64,000 nucleotides of DNA from CBDBUR01 sp965212075 (GTDB lineage Bacteria > Pseudomonadota > Alphaproteobacteria > JAPOUT01 > G958296285), in assembly GCA_965212075.1 (NCBI GenBank), contig OZ243043.1, positions 1,178,001 through 1,242,000 on the forward strand. Reading direction: 5' to 3'. A program made the position numbers and the translations under genes. Below the pieces are notes generated by a model that saw only the letters and a program-made list of their open reading frames with translations, did not search any database and was not told the DNA's origin. Shown here piece after piece: positions 51,042-60,795 of the stretch (within the stretch, counting starts at the first letter, position 1; each line of letters begins with the position of its first letter).

Positions 51042-52243
51042 TAGCGAATATCAATGTTTTCATTTTGCGCGAATGTAGAAATATCCTTATCGCCGCGCCC
51101 GCACATATTCATCACGATGATTTTATCGGCGGATAATTTCGGCGCCATCTCCAGCACGCGCGCAAGCGCATGCGCCGGCTCAAGCGCAGGCAGGATGCCT
51201 TCCCGCCGCACACAGAGCTTGGCAGCAGCGAGCGCCTCATCATCTGTCGCCGAAATATAATGAACCCGCCCGCTATCATGCAAAAAGGCATGTTCCGGAC
51301 CAATGCCCGGATAATCCAGCCCTGCCGAAATAGAATGCGCTGGAAGAATTTGCCCATCTTCATTTTGCAAAAAATACGTCTTATTGCCATGCAGCACACC
51401 TGGGTGGCCTTTCGCCAAAGATGCCGCATGAAAGTTCGTCGCAAGCCCCCGACCCGCCGCTTCCACGCCGTAAAGCTCCACATCATCGTCCAAAAAAGGA
51501 TGAAACAGCCCGATCGCGTTGGAGCCGCCGCCAATGCAGGCGACCAATCTATCGGGCAGGCGATTTTCCTTGTTCAGAATCTGGCGGCGCGCCTCATGCC
51601 CAATGACAGACTGAAACGCGCGCACGATCAGCGGATAAGGATGCGGCCCGGCAGCCGTGCCAATAATATAAAACGTGTCCTCCACATGGGTCACCCAGTC
51701 GCGCAAAGCTTCGTTCATCGCATCTTTGAGCGTTTTGGAACCGGCCTCCACCGGCACCACATCAGCACCCAATAATTTCATGCGCAACAGATTAGACTTT
51801 TGCCGCGCAATATCTTTCGCACCCATATAAACAACACAGCGCAAGCCAAACCGCGCGGCCACCGTCGCGACGGCAACCCCGTGCTGGCCTGCGCCGGTTT
51901 CGGCAATCACGCGCGTCTTGCCCATCAAGCGCGCGAGCAGCACCTGCCCAAGACAATTATTGATCTTGTGAGAGCCGGTATGATTCAGCTCATCGCGCTT
52001 AAAATAGATTTTTGCGCCGCCGCAATGTTCTGTCAGGCGCGCGGCAAAATAGAGCGGTGAAGGCCGGCCCGCATAATCGGAGAGGAGCTCATCCAGTTCT
52101 TTTTGAAACGCATTAGATTTTTGCGCCGCAAGCCAGATTTGCTCCAGCTCAAGCAGCGGCGCCATCAAAGTTTCGGCGACAAAGCGGCCACCATAATCGC
52201 CAAAGCGGCCATGCGGATCGGGCAGCGGGGTTTTGTGATTCAT
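51041..52243 (-). CDS. trpB: Tryptophan synthase beta subunit
   Basis: 400 residues. The PLP Lys lies in NHTGSHKINNCLGQ, the phosphate-binding loop is CIGGGSNAIGLF, and ETGAGQHGVA is the typical substrate loop. It condenses indole with serine. In an operon with trpF (4-nt overlap upstream) and trpA. Confidence 0.97.
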   Translation of the reverse strand: MNHKTPLPDPHGRFGDYGGRFVAETLMAPLLELEQIWLAAQKSNAFQKELDELLSDYAGRPSPLYFAARLTEHCGGAKIYFKRDELNHTGSHKINNCLGQVLLARLMGKTRVIAETGAGQHGVAVATVAARFGLRCVVYMGAKDIARQKSNLLRMKLLGADVVPVEAGSKTLKDAMNEALRDWVTHVEDTFYIIGTAAGPHPYPLIVRAFQSVIGHEARRQILNKENRLPDRLVACIGGGSNAIGLFHPFLDDDVELYGVEAAGRGLATNFHAASLAKGHPGVLHGNKTYFLQNEDGQILPAHSISAGLDYPGIGPEHAFLHDSGRVHYISATDDEALAAAKLCVRREGILPALEPAHALARVLEMAPKLSADKIIVMNMCGRGDKDISTFAQNENIDIR

Positions 52244-52923
52244 AAGGCTTTTGCTGCTCTCAAAAATTCTGCAACGAGGCGTGGATCTTTCTTTCCACGC
52301 TGCGATTCAACACCCGATGAAACATCAACGCAAGGCGCATGGCTGATGCGCACGGCCTCGGCGAGATTGCCCGCATGAAGCCCGCCTGCAAGCATCCAAG
52401 GCAGGGAAATATCCACATCAGCCAGCCAGCGCCAGTCAAAGCTCTTTCCGGTGCCGCCCGCAACACTTAAATCAGAGCCTGTTTTTGCATCAAACACGAT
52501 CATATCAGCTGCGCGCGCATAGGCGCGCGCTTGAAGCACGTCTTGCGCACAAGCGACCGGAATGGCTTTGGCCACGCGACACCCATAACGCGCGCGCATA
52601 TTCTGAAGGCGCGCCGCACTTTCCTGCCCATGCGCTTGAATCATATCCGGCTTGATCTGTTGAACGATTTGCGACAATTGCTCGTCATCAGCGTCAGCAA
52701 TCACCGCCACCGTCTGCACAGATGGCGGAATGTCGGCGCGCAGATCACACGCCGCTTGCAGCGCAATATAACGCGGGCTTTTTTTGTAAAACATAAACCC
52801 CAAATAATCAGCGCCAAATTTGATCGCCGCATCACGCACAGATTTTGTTTTGATGCCGCAAATTTTGACGCCGATCACGTCGTGGTTTTTTCGCTCGGAT
52901 GATTTTTCTGTTTTTGTTGCCAT
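52240..52923 (-). CDS. trpF: Phosphoribosylanthranilate isomerase
   Basis: 227 residues from the ATG at 52923; a second ATG 15 bp upstream is possible. The one chosen has GCGGGAA before it. It begins with an unusual charged stretch of about 15 residues before VKICGIKTKSV. The catalytic Cys is in KICGIK and the Asp in FDAKTGSD, with the phosphate loop MLAGGLHAGN. It isomerises PRA to CdRP. The 5' end overlaps lapA by 49 nt. Confidence 0.93.
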   Translation of the reverse strand: MATKTEKSSERKNHDVIGVKICGIKTKSVRDAAIKFGADYLGFMFYKKSPRYIALQAACDLRADIPPSVQTVAVIADADDEQLSQIVQQIKPDMIQAHGQESAARLQNMRARYGCRVAKAIPVACAQDVLQARAYARAADMIVFDAKTGSDLSVAGGTGKSFDWRWLADVDISLPWMLAGGLHAGNLAEAVRISHAPCVDVSSGVESQRGKKDPRLVAEFLRAAKAL

Positions 52924-53171
52924 AATTTTTCCCGCCATGCCATTTGTTTTTTGCGCAGCAAATCAAGCAGCGGCAAAATCATGCCGAACGCCATGCCGAT
53001 CAAACCTGCGCTCAATATGACCAGAAAAAGCGGCGCTTCAAAAGATAAAGCCTCATTTACCGGAGATAAAAAATTCAAATTCACTTTGACGATCTGCCGA
53101 TTGACAATCGCAAAACCCGCAAAGGCAACCGCCAGCACAAGCAAAATGAGCGCGTAAATCAGTCGGGACAT
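52875..53171 (-). CDS. LapA-domain (DUF1049) inner-membrane protein
   Basis: 98 residues. Two membrane helices (about 4-24 and 44-68) joined by a short periplasmic loop (NRQIVKVNLNFLS), then a basic cytoplasmic tail. V-x-VNLNF is the LapA/DUF1049 signature. E. coli LapA/LapB control LPS assembly, and here no lapB follows. It starts one base into the ihfB stop (TAATG). Confidence 0.85.
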   Translation of the reverse strand: MSRLIYALILLVLAVAFAGFAIVNRQIVKVNLNFLSPVNEALSFEAPLFLVILSAGLIGMAFGMILPLLDLLRKKQMAWREKLWQQKQKNHPSEKTTT

Positions 53172-53482
53172 TAATCTTTATGCGCAGACGAAGACGGTGA
53201 AGTGCTTTGATTCACTTTTGCGCGCAGCACTTTGCCCGGCTTGAACACAAGCGTATAAGAACCGCTCACAGCAACCTGCTTGCCCGTGCGCGGATTGCGG
53301 CGTTCGCGCGGCCCGCGCCATTTTGTGTCAAACACGCCAAAGCCGCGCAGTTCTATCCTTTTGCCATGAGCCAATGCTTGCGTGAGAATCTCAAAAATGA
53401 CATCCAACACGCGGACGATATCGGCGCGAACAAGATGCGGATGGGCAGCAGACAGCGCCACTATCAATTCGGAGCGAGTCAT
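53171..53482 (-). CDS. ihfB: Integration host factor beta subunit
   Basis: 103 residues, HU/IHF fold. The DNA-bending arm is GFGVFDTKWRGPRERRNPRTGKQV, with the Pro in RNPRTG. The N-terminus TRSELIVALSAAHP is IhfB-type rather than HU. A Ser/Thr-rich tail of 10 residues extends the C-terminus. Common position in alphaproteobacteria between sppA and lapA. Confidence 0.93.
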   Translation of the reverse strand: MTRSELIVALSAAHPHLVRADIVRVLDVIFEILTQALAHGKRIELRGFGVFDTKWRGPRERRNPRTGKQVAVSGSYTLVFKPGKVLRAKVNQSTSPSSSAHKD

Positions 53483-53519
53483 AAAGGCTAAATTACTCCA
53501 AATGAATCAAAAAAGCGAA

Positions 53520-54458
53520 TCAGAAATCCGGTGAAGGCTGCCAGAGCGCCATCAGGCCTGAGCGCAAACCCCGCCTTTCTGGCGCGAGAGGCGGAAAATT
53601 GCCGGTCATTTTGAAAAGTTTCGCCATAGAGCGGCTCACCAGCCAGTCTAGCACACCCTGATCTGGATATTCGGGCGCGCGATCGTACAAAAGCAAGCCG
53701 GAGATATTATGCTCCCGCGCGAGCCAAGCGCGCGCTTGGGCGACGCCGCCAATATCGTCCACCAATCTATTTTGCACAGCGCGCTTGCCGGAAAATACCC
53801 GCCCATCCCCGACAAGTTTCAGCAGAGCCTTTTTGTCCAAATTGCGGCGCTGCGCGACAAGATCAATGAACCAGTCAAACCCCTCTTTAATGAGCGCGCG
53901 CTGGTTGCGCAGAACTTTCTCGCTGGGCTTGATGAAAGCATCGGGCAGCGCTTTGAGCTCGCCTGAACGAAGCGCATGAGGCTGCACGCCAATTTTTTTC
54001 GCAAGCTCGCTGAATTCAAACCATTGAAAAATCACGCCGACAGAACCGGTGATCGTCGTCTTGTGGGCAAAAATACGATCAGCGCCCAATGCGGCAATAT
54101 AGCCGCCGGATGCAGCGATCTCGCCCATCACCGCAACGACAGGCTTGACCTTGGCCAGCGCGCGCAGAGACAGATAGAGGTCTTCCGAACCGGTGATCGT
54201 GCCGCCGGGGCTGTTAATATGAATTATCACCGCGCGCACACGATCATCTTTCGCCAATTCGTGCAGCAATTTATACCGCGCATGATCTTGAAAAATCACG
54301 CCGGTGATCTCAACGCGGGCGATGTAATCCCTGCCAAATAGCTGCCCGCCAAAAAAAGACGTCAAGGCCACAGCCAAAATGAGCGCCACAACAACCCGCC
54401 ATGGGGTCAAGCGCCGCCGCAGCGAGGCCAATAAAAGATTATCCGGATTTTGACTCAT
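53520..54458 (-). CDS. sppA: Signal peptide peptidase SppA
   Basis: 312 residues. One N-terminal membrane anchor (about 20-40), then the S49 peptidase. The nucleophile Ser is in TTITGSVGVIFQ and the Lys is downstream in GRVFSGKRAVQN. VIIHINSPGG and EIAASGGYIAALGADRI are family hallmarks. It degrades cleaved signal peptides in the inner membrane. The start MSQNPDN overlaps the rpsA stop by 20 nt; an upstream ATG inside rpsA is rejected. Confidence 0.93.
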   Translation of the reverse strand: MSQNPDNLLLASLRRRLTPWRVVVALILAVALTSFFGGQLFGRDYIARVEITGVIFQDHARYKLLHELAKDDRVRAVIIHINSPGGTITGSEDLYLSLRALAKVKPVVAVMGEIAASGGYIAALGADRIFAHKTTITGSVGVIFQWFEFSELAKKIGVQPHALRSGELKALPDAFIKPSEKVLRNQRALIKEGFDWFIDLVAQRRNLDKKALLKLVGDGRVFSGKRAVQNRLVDDIGGVAQARAWLAREHNISGLLLYDRAPEYPDQGVLDWLVSRSMAKLFKMTGNFPPLAPERRGLRSGLMALWQPSPDF

Positions 54459-56250
54459 CCGATTCACTTTCGCCTGACGGCGCTTCGTCTTGTTGTGCTG
54501 CGCTTGATTCACTGCCGGATTCGCTATCCGTCTTTTTCCGGCCAATTTTCATCACGCGGCCAAGAATATCACCCAAAGACGCGCCGCTTTCCGCCGAACC
54601 ATATTGCGCCACCGCCTCTTTTTCATCAGCAATCTCAAGCGCCCTGATCGACAAAACGAGCTTGCCCGTTTGCGGATCGGATTGAACGATTTGAGCATCC
54701 ACTTTCTGGCCGATCGCAAACCGATCAGGCCGCTGCTCCGAGCGTTCGCGCGCCAGCTCCGCGCGGCGAATGAAGGCGCGCACACCCTGCGTGCCGACAT
54801 CCACATCAATGCCGCTCTCTTTTGTTTCAAGAACCGTGCAGGTGACAACGTCTTTTTTCTTAAAGCTGCGGCGCGCTTCAAGATCACCGCCCGTGAGCTG
54901 TTTGATGCCCAGTGAAATGCGCTCTTTATCGGGGTCAATCGCAAGAATCACGACCTCAACAACCTGCTCCTGTTTATATTTCTTCAGCTCGGCTTCGCCG
55001 TCTTCGTCCCATGACAAATCCGACATATGCACCATGCCATCCAAATTGTCGTCCAAGCCAATAAAAAGCCCAAAATCGGTGATATTTTTGATCGCGCCCG
55101 AAACTTTCGTCCCCAGAGGATGCTGGCTCGCAAAGATTGCCCAAGGATTATCCTCGCATTGCTTCATGCCAAGCGAAATGCGCCGTTTCTGCATATCAAT
55201 TTCCAGCACGACAGCATCCACTTCCTGACTGATGGAAACAATTTTTTCTGGAGATGTGTTGGTTTTCAACCAGCTCATTTCTGAAATATGAACTAGTCCT
55301 TCAACACCTGGCTCCAATTCAATAAAAGCGCCATATTCAGTGATGTTCGTCACGCGGCCTCTGATTTTAGCCTTAACGGCATATTTTTCGGCCACGCCAT
55401 TCCAAGGATCAGCTTCCAAATGTTTCATGCTGAGATTAATGCGCTGCGTGTCATTGTTGATCCGAATGACCTGCACTTTAATTTTATCGCCGGTGTTCAA
55501 AATCTCCGACGGATAATTGATCCGCCGCCATGAAATTTGCGTCACATGAAGCAGGCCATCTATGCCGCCAAGATCAACAAAAGCGCCATAATCGGTAATG
55601 TTCTTGACGACGCCTTCAACAATATCTCCCTCCTTGAGGGTTTCGAGCATTTTATGGCGGTCTGCGATGCGGCTTTCCTCAAGCACGGCGCGGCGCGAAA
55701 CAACAATGTTATTGCGCTCGCGGTCTATTTTAAGAATCTGAAAATCCAATTCTTGATCAATCAGCGCGTTCACATCTTGAATCGGACGGACATCAATCTG
55801 GCTGCCCGGCAGAAACGCCATCGCGCCGCCCAAATCTACGGTGGCGCCGCCTTTGACGCGGCTGGTAATCACACCGGTCACTGTATGGCCTTGCGCATGC
55901 GCTTTTTCCAAATCTTTCCAAGCGCCCTCGCGGCGCGCTTTATCGCAGGACAGCACCGCTTCACCGAGCATATTTTCTATGCGCTCAACATAAACTTCAA
56001 CCTCATCGCCGATATTCACCTCGCCGCGGCGGCCCGGCGCGCCAAATTCGCGCAACATCACCCGCCCTTCGGTTTTCAGCCCGACATCAACGATGGCGGC
56101 GTCGTTTTCTATTTGTGTCACGCGTCCCTTGACGACGCGGCCTTCTTTCAGCGCATCGTCGGCGAGCACTTTATTTAAGATAGCCTCAAACTCCCCGCGG
56201 CTCGGGTGTGGATGATTTTCCGCAATGTTCGCGCTGTCAGGCTTTGACAA
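54439..56250 (-). CDS. rpsA: 30S ribosomal protein S1
   Basis: 603 residues with six S1/OB domains (repeated GFVDLGG-like elements such as TDYGAFVDLGGIDGLLH, TEYGAFIELEPGVEGLVH, TDFGLFIGLDDNLDGMVH). It brings mRNA to the 30S subunit. The start is taken as TTG at 56250: AAGGAG lies 10 nt upstream and the sequence then runs SKPDSANIAENHPHPSRGEF. The only ATG in frame is 42 bp further up and lies within the cmk end with no ribosome site. The C-terminus is acidic and Ser/Glu-rich. Confidence 0.95.
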   Translation of the reverse strand: MSKPDSANIAENHPHPSRGEFEAILNKVLADDALKEGRVVKGRVTQIENDAAIVDVGLKTEGRVMLREFGAPGRRGEVNIGDEVEVYVERIENMLGEAVLSCDKARREGAWKDLEKAHAQGHTVTGVITSRVKGGATVDLGGAMAFLPGSQIDVRPIQDVNALIDQELDFQILKIDRERNNIVVSRRAVLEESRIADRHKMLETLKEGDIVEGVVKNITDYGAFVDLGGIDGLLHVTQISWRRINYPSEILNTGDKIKVQVIRINNDTQRINLSMKHLEADPWNGVAEKYAVKAKIRGRVTNITEYGAFIELEPGVEGLVHISEMSWLKTNTSPEKIVSISQEVDAVVLEIDMQKRRISLGMKQCEDNPWAIFASQHPLGTKVSGAIKNITDFGLFIGLDDNLDGMVHMSDLSWDEDGEAELKKYKQEQVVEVVILAIDPDKERISLGIKQLTGGDLEARRSFKKKDVVTCTVLETKESGIDVDVGTQGVRAFIRRAELARERSEQRPDRFAIGQKVDAQIVQSDPQTGKLVLSIRALEIADEKEAVAQYGSAESGASLGDILGRVMKIGRKKTDSESGSESSAAQQDEAPSGESESDESKSG

Positions 56251-56264
56251 AATAATAGTCTCCT

Positions 56265-56918
56265 TTAGATATTTATGCCGCGCGCGGCACAAACATCCCC
56301 AATAATTTTCACAGCTTGGGAGTATGTAGTTTCTATACTCAATTTTGTCGTATCAAGCAAGTGGGCATCGGGGGCTTTGACCAGAGGCGAGGCGGCGCGC
56401 ATTTGATCGCGCCGGTCACGCGCGCGTATCTCTTGATCTATGGCTTGGCCGTTATTTTCGGGATTCTGCGCCTGCCGCCGCTTAATCCGTGCTTCGGGCG
56501 AAGCCGTGAGGTAAAATTTGACATCCGCCTCGGGCAAAATCACCGTGCCAATATCGCGGCCATCCAAAATTGCGCCTTTTTTGCCCTCTGGAGGATGGCG
56601 CGCGAAATCTCGCTGGTAAGAGACCAGAATTTTCCTGACTTCCGGCTGGGCGGCCAATTTTGATGCCATGTCGCCAATTTGCGGCGTGTGCAAATTGCCT
56701 GTCTGCGCCTCGTGCCAATTTATCTGTTTGGCGACCTCTTGCGCGAATACGCTACCTTGCGCCGCGCTGCCGCGCGCGAGCACTTCCGCTGCCAAAGCGC
56801 GGTATAAGAGTCCGGTTTGCAGGCAGGCAAAATCGTAATGCGCCGCGAGATTTTTGGCGAGCGTCCCTTTGCCTGAAGCCGCCGGGCCATCAATCGCAAT
56901 CGTGATGATGTGCGTCAT
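56265..56918 (-). CDS. cmk: Cytidylate kinase
   Basis: 217 residues. P-loop AIDGPAASGKGTLAKNLA, then TGLLYRALA, GRDIGTVILPEADVKFYLTAS and the RR-QA arm. It phosphorylates CMP/dCMP. It lies between aroA (12 bp) and rpsA (14 bp), the standard proteobacterial order. Confidence 0.95.
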   Translation of the reverse strand: MTHIITIAIDGPAASGKGTLAKNLAAHYDFACLQTGLLYRALAAEVLARGSAAQGSVFAQEVAKQINWHEAQTGNLHTPQIGDMASKLAAQPEVRKILVSYQRDFARHPPEGKKGAILDGRDIGTVILPEADVKFYLTASPEARIKRRQAQNPENNGQAIDQEIRARDRRDQMRAASPLVKAPDAHLLDTTKLSIETTYSQAVKIIGDVCAARGINI

Positions 56919-56930
56919 CTTCGCAGAGCG

Positions 56931-58280
56931 TCAACCGGCATCAATGCCGAGCCGGTTCAAAGTTGCGATGAAATCCGGAAAGCTCGTATCAATGGCGCGG
57001 CCATCATCAATGATGACTTCATCTTGCGCGCAAGCGCCCAATATCAAAAATGCCATCGCAATGCGATGATCACCATGCGTCTTCACGCGCCCGCCGCCGG
57101 GAGGTGCGCCGCCGCAGCCAACAATCGTTAAATCATCGCCGCGAATCTCGGCAGTAACGCCATTGGCTTGCAGAGCCTCAGCGATCGCGACAAGGCGGTC
57201 GCTTTCCTTGACGCGCAATTGCGACAGGCCGCGCATATGCGTTGAGCCATGTGAAGCGGCGGCGACCACAGACAGGATCGGATATTCGTCAATCATGCCC
57301 ACAGCGCGCTGCGCAGAAATCTCAATGCCTGAGAGATGATCGGCATAAATTTTTATGTCAGCAACCGGCTCTCCGCCTTCCTCTTGCTGTTTTTGCGCGG
57401 CCACTAGCTCAACGCGCGCGCCCATTTCTTTCAGCGCTTGATAAAACCCCATCCGATGCGGATTGACGCAGACATTTTCAATCACGAGCTCCGAATCTTT
57501 GATGATCGCAGCGGCAGCCGCAAAAAATGCTGCAGATGATGGATCGCCCGGTATGTGAATCTGCTGCGCTACAAATTCCTGCTCTCCCTGCACAGAGACT
57601 TCAGCAGCGCCATCGGCCAAGACGGCAGTTTCAACATGACCGCCAAAGGTTTTTATCATGCGCTCCGTATGGTCGCGTGTGGCGCGCGCTTCAATGACTT
57701 TTGTCGTGCCCGGCGCATTGAGGCCGGCCAGCAAAATGGCGGACTTTAACTGCGCCGAAGGCACGGATGCGGTGAAGTCTATCGGCAGCGGCGATGATGT
57801 GCCGGTGATATATAAAGGCAGCCGCTCATCTTTGCCGATAAAACTTGCCCCCATTTCGGTCAGCGGCGCGATCACGTGATTCATAGGCCGGCGGCGCAAA
57901 GACGCATCGCCGGTCAAGCAGGCCTTGATCGGATGCGCGGCGAGCACGCCCAGCATCAGCCGCGCCGTCGTGCCGGAATTGCCGCAGTCCAGCACATCAT
58001 CGGGCGCGCGCAAGCCGCCGAGGCCGCGCCCGTCCACCTGCCAGACACCCTCTGCGGTGGTGATCTCAACGCCGAGCTGGCGCATGATATTGATCGTCGC
58101 GTGAACATCTGCGCCTGCGCATAGGCCGGTGATCTGTGTGCGCCCGCTTGCCAGAGCGGCAAAAATCACTGCGCGGTGAGATAGGGACTTGTCGCCGACA
58201 ATTTTCGTGCGGCCCCGCACCGGCTGCGCGCGCGGGCGGGCGCATAAAGGGCTTTTATTTTCGGATGTCGTTTTAAGCAT
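56931..58280 (-). CDS. aroA: 3-phosphoshikimate 1-carboxyvinyltransferase (EPSP synthase)
   Basis: 449 residues. The substrate-binding motifs DKSLSHRAVIFAALA, LDCGNSGTTARLMLG, RATRDHTERMIKTFG, GDPSSAAFF, RVKESDRL and GDHRIAMAF are all present, so the enzyme is intact. It catalyses the shikimate-pathway step before chorismate. The glyphosate-binding loop is GNSGTTARL (class II-like features cannot be excluded). First gene of the aroA-folC run. Confidence 0.96.
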   Translation of the reverse strand: MLKTTSENKSPLCARPRAQPVRGRTKIVGDKSLSHRAVIFAALASGRTQITGLCAGADVHATINIMRQLGVEITTAEGVWQVDGRGLGGLRAPDDVLDCGNSGTTARLMLGVLAAHPIKACLTGDASLRRRPMNHVIAPLTEMGASFIGKDERLPLYITGTSSPLPIDFTASVPSAQLKSAILLAGLNAPGTTKVIEARATRDHTERMIKTFGGHVETAVLADGAAEVSVQGEQEFVAQQIHIPGDPSSAAFFAAAAAIIKDSELVIENVCVNPHRMGFYQALKEMGARVELVAAQKQQEEGGEPVADIKIYADHLSGIEISAQRAVGMIDEYPILSVVAAASHGSTHMRGLSQLRVKESDRLVAIAEALQANGVTAEIRGDDLTIVGCGGAPPGGGRVKTHGDHRIAMAFLILGACAQDEVIIDDGRAIDTSFPDFIATLNRLGIDAG

Positions 58281-58336
58281 TTGAGAAATATTTTATATCA
58301 GCTATATCTATGTCTGGATGAAGAAATTTTCCGCGA

Positions 58337-58412
<76 letters not shown>

Positions 58413-58457
58413 ATTTCAGGGTTAAGTCTTTAATGGGCAAAACCTTTTTAACACCGG

Positions 58458-59882
58458 CTAGGTGCGCGCTTTTAACGCATCAAGATTTCTTTGATGGCGA
58501 TCTTCATCAATTTTATAGCGCAGAAGAAACATGATCGCAAAAGTATATATGAACAATAGTGCAAAGCCATAGGCCAGCCCCAGATTGCGGACGAGTTCAT
58601 CAGGCAATTCGCCGACGACCGCTTTTTCTGGAAAGCCGATAAAAGCAAGCAGCACGGTTGAGACCATCACCCCGACCCCGACCAAAGATTTCTGCGCAAA
58701 TGTTTGCGCCGCAAAAAACAGGCCTTCTGATCGCCTTCCGGTCGTGATTTCGCTGTCTTCGGCGAGATCCGCCACCATAGAGGCGAGCAAAATGGATGCC
58801 GATATGATCAACGTGATGTCCATGACGAAAAAACCGCCAAAGACGATAAATAAAAGATCGGTGCCGTTTTCAGGAAACCAGCCCAAGAGCCGCAGAAAAA
58901 CCGGCAGCGGCAAAATCGTGAAGGCCAAAAGCGCCACGATGATCGCCGCGCGCTTCTTGCCAAACATATTTGACACAAAAGGCGTAAAACCCAAAGCGAG
59001 CAACGCCGAAACCAAATTCAAAATCGTCAAATAACCAAGCTGGTCGGCGCGGAACTCCCAAAAATAGGTCATGATATAAAGCGTCAGGCTCGTGGAAATG
59101 CCGGTCGCGATCGCCATGAAAATCGCGGCGGTAAAAATCGCCAAAAAAGACCGGTTGGATAAAGTTTCAAAAATCTCGCCGAAAATCCGCCGCACACTAA
59201 ACGGCCTGCGCGCAGGCGGCGCTTTCAAATGAGGAATGTTGCGGTGCAAACCCAAAGACGAAACCAGAATTGAAAAAAGAATCACGCCCGCACCTACCAG
59301 ACCCATCATCTGGTAGCCCGCCGGATTTAACTGCCCCACCGGATAGGTCTCGTTCGGCGTGAGTAAAAACAGATAGGAAAAAATCGCCATGCCCGCGCCG
59401 CCAAACCAGCCAAACATATAGCGAAATGACAGCATTGTTGTTCGCTCCTGATAATCATCGGTGAGCTCGGCGACTAGCGCGGTGCTCGGCGTCTCATAGG
59501 CCGTGATGATCAGCCGCACGATGACCGTAAAGGTCAAACCCCATGAAAAAAGCTCCCACGAGGTCAAATCGCTCGGCGGATTCCATAAATAAAAATATGC
59601 CACCGCGACCGGCACCGCCGCCGCATACATGAACGGATGACGCCGCCCCCAGCGCGAGTGCCAATTGTCGGACATATAGCCCATCAAAGGATCGGAGACC
59701 GCATCCAAAAGCAGCGCTGCGAGCAAAATCAGCCCGACCAGCTGAGAGGGCAGGCCTAAAACCTGATTATAATAAATCAGCAAAAAATAGCTCAGCCCGT
59801 TCTGTTTTGCGCCATAGGCCACCGAGCCGAAGCCATAATAAAGACGTGTTGATAAAGAAACGCGCGCAGACATGGATGACAT
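58458..59882 (-). CDS. GPH-family (glycoside-pentoside-hexuronide) sodium/proton symporter
   Basis: 474 residues, about 12 membrane helices. YGFGSVAYGAKQNGLSYFLL at the N-terminus, LLDAVSDPLMGYMSDN (the GPH D-x-x-x-DP-x-x-G loop) and RWGRRHPFMY are family hallmarks. It imports sugars or related compounds with a cation; some relatives move other solutes, so the substrate is unknown. The start has GGGGAGGGGAG upstream. It is divergent from the SDR gene. Confidence 0.88.
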   Translation of the reverse strand: MSSMSARVSLSTRLYYGFGSVAYGAKQNGLSYFLLIYYNQVLGLPSQLVGLILLAALLLDAVSDPLMGYMSDNWHSRWGRRHPFMYAAAVPVAVAYFYLWNPPSDLTSWELFSWGLTFTVIVRLIITAYETPSTALVAELTDDYQERTTMLSFRYMFGWFGGAGMAIFSYLFLLTPNETYPVGQLNPAGYQMMGLVGAGVILFSILVSSLGLHRNIPHLKAPPARRPFSVRRIFGEIFETLSNRSFLAIFTAAIFMAIATGISTSLTLYIMTYFWEFRADQLGYLTILNLVSALLALGFTPFVSNMFGKKRAAIIVALLAFTILPLPVFLRLLGWFPENGTDLLFIVFGGFFVMDITLIISASILLASMVADLAEDSEITTGRRSEGLFFAAQTFAQKSLVGVGVMVSTVLLAFIGFPEKAVVGELPDELVRNLGLAYGFALLFIYTFAIMFLLRYKIDEDRHQRNLDALKART

Positions 59883-60002
59883 GAATTAGCTCCCCTCCCC
59901 TCCGCCTATAATATAGGCAGTTAATATAGATGATTCCGCTCACTTTTTGCAAAAAGAACATAACTTTCCTATAAAATAAGGCAAAAATGAGGGAGGAAAA
60001 TC

Positions 60003-60770
60003 ATGCAGATTAAAGGCCATGTGGCGATCATCACCGGCGGCGCGTCTGGACTGGGCGAGGCCACCACGCGCGCGCTTGCTGAGCGCGGCGGTAAAATTGT
60101 CATTTTTGATCTCAATCAGGACAAAGGCGAGCAGCTCGCACAAGAACTGGGCGATGATGTGCGCTTTCATCTTTGCAATGTCACTGATGAAACGCAGGTC
60201 AAAGTGGGCGTAGCACTTGCACAGGAGCTGGGCGAATTGCGGATCGTTTTTAATGCCGCCGGCATTGGCGCGGCGCAAAAAACCGTCAGCAAAAATGGTG
60301 CGCATGATTTTTCCATCTTTCAAAAAGTGATTGAGGTTAATCTTTTCGGCACGTTCAATGTGACGCGGCTCGCCGCGGAGGCGATGAACCAGATTCCTCC
60401 CGCCGACAAAAGCGGCGAGCGCGGAATCATCATCAATACCGCTTCCATCGCCGCCTTTGAGGGACAGCAGGGCCAAGCGGCCTATGCGGCATCAAAAGGC
60501 GGCATCGTCTCCATGACTCTGCCGATCGCGCGCGATCTGGCGCGCATCGGCGTGCGCGTCAATACGATCGCGCCGGGTCTGTTTAACACGCCGCTGCTCG
60601 GCAGCCTGCCCCCCGAAGCGCTCGATATGCTCAGCCGCGATGTTGAATTTCCAAAACGTCTGGGCGACCCCAAAGATATGGCTCATCTGGTATGCGCCAT
60701 CATTGAAAATGGCTATATCAATGGCGAGACCATACGCTGCGATGGCGCGGCCCGACTCAGTGCGCGATAA
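60003..60770 (+). CDS. 3-hydroxyacyl-CoA dehydrogenase type 2-like SDR
   Basis: 255 residues. Rossmann loop TGGASGLGEAT, NAAGI, catalytic Ser in IINTASIAA and Tyr/Lys in AAYAASKGG. The FEGQQGQAAYAASKGGI and IAPGLFNTPLL segments are close to HSD17B10 / 2-methyl-3-hydroxybutyryl-CoA dehydrogenases. It likely acts in beta-oxidation of branched or short acyl-CoAs. GAGGAAAA precedes the start. The nitronate monooxygenase-like gene follows 25 bp later. Confidence 0.88.
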   Translation: MQIKGHVAIITGGASGLGEATTRALAERGGKIVIFDLNQDKGEQLAQELGDDVRFHLCNVTDETQVKVGVALAQELGELRIVFNAAGIGAAQKTVSKNGAHDFSIFQKVIEVNLFGTFNVTRLAAEAMNQIPPADKSGERGIIINTASIAAFEGQQGQAAYAASKGGIVSMTLPIARDLARIGVRVNTIAPGLFNTPLLGSLPPEALDMLSRDVEFPKRLGDPKDMAHLVCAIIENGYINGETIRCDGAARLSAR

Positions 60771-60795
60771 ATTCTCAACCAAAAAGGACACCCAA

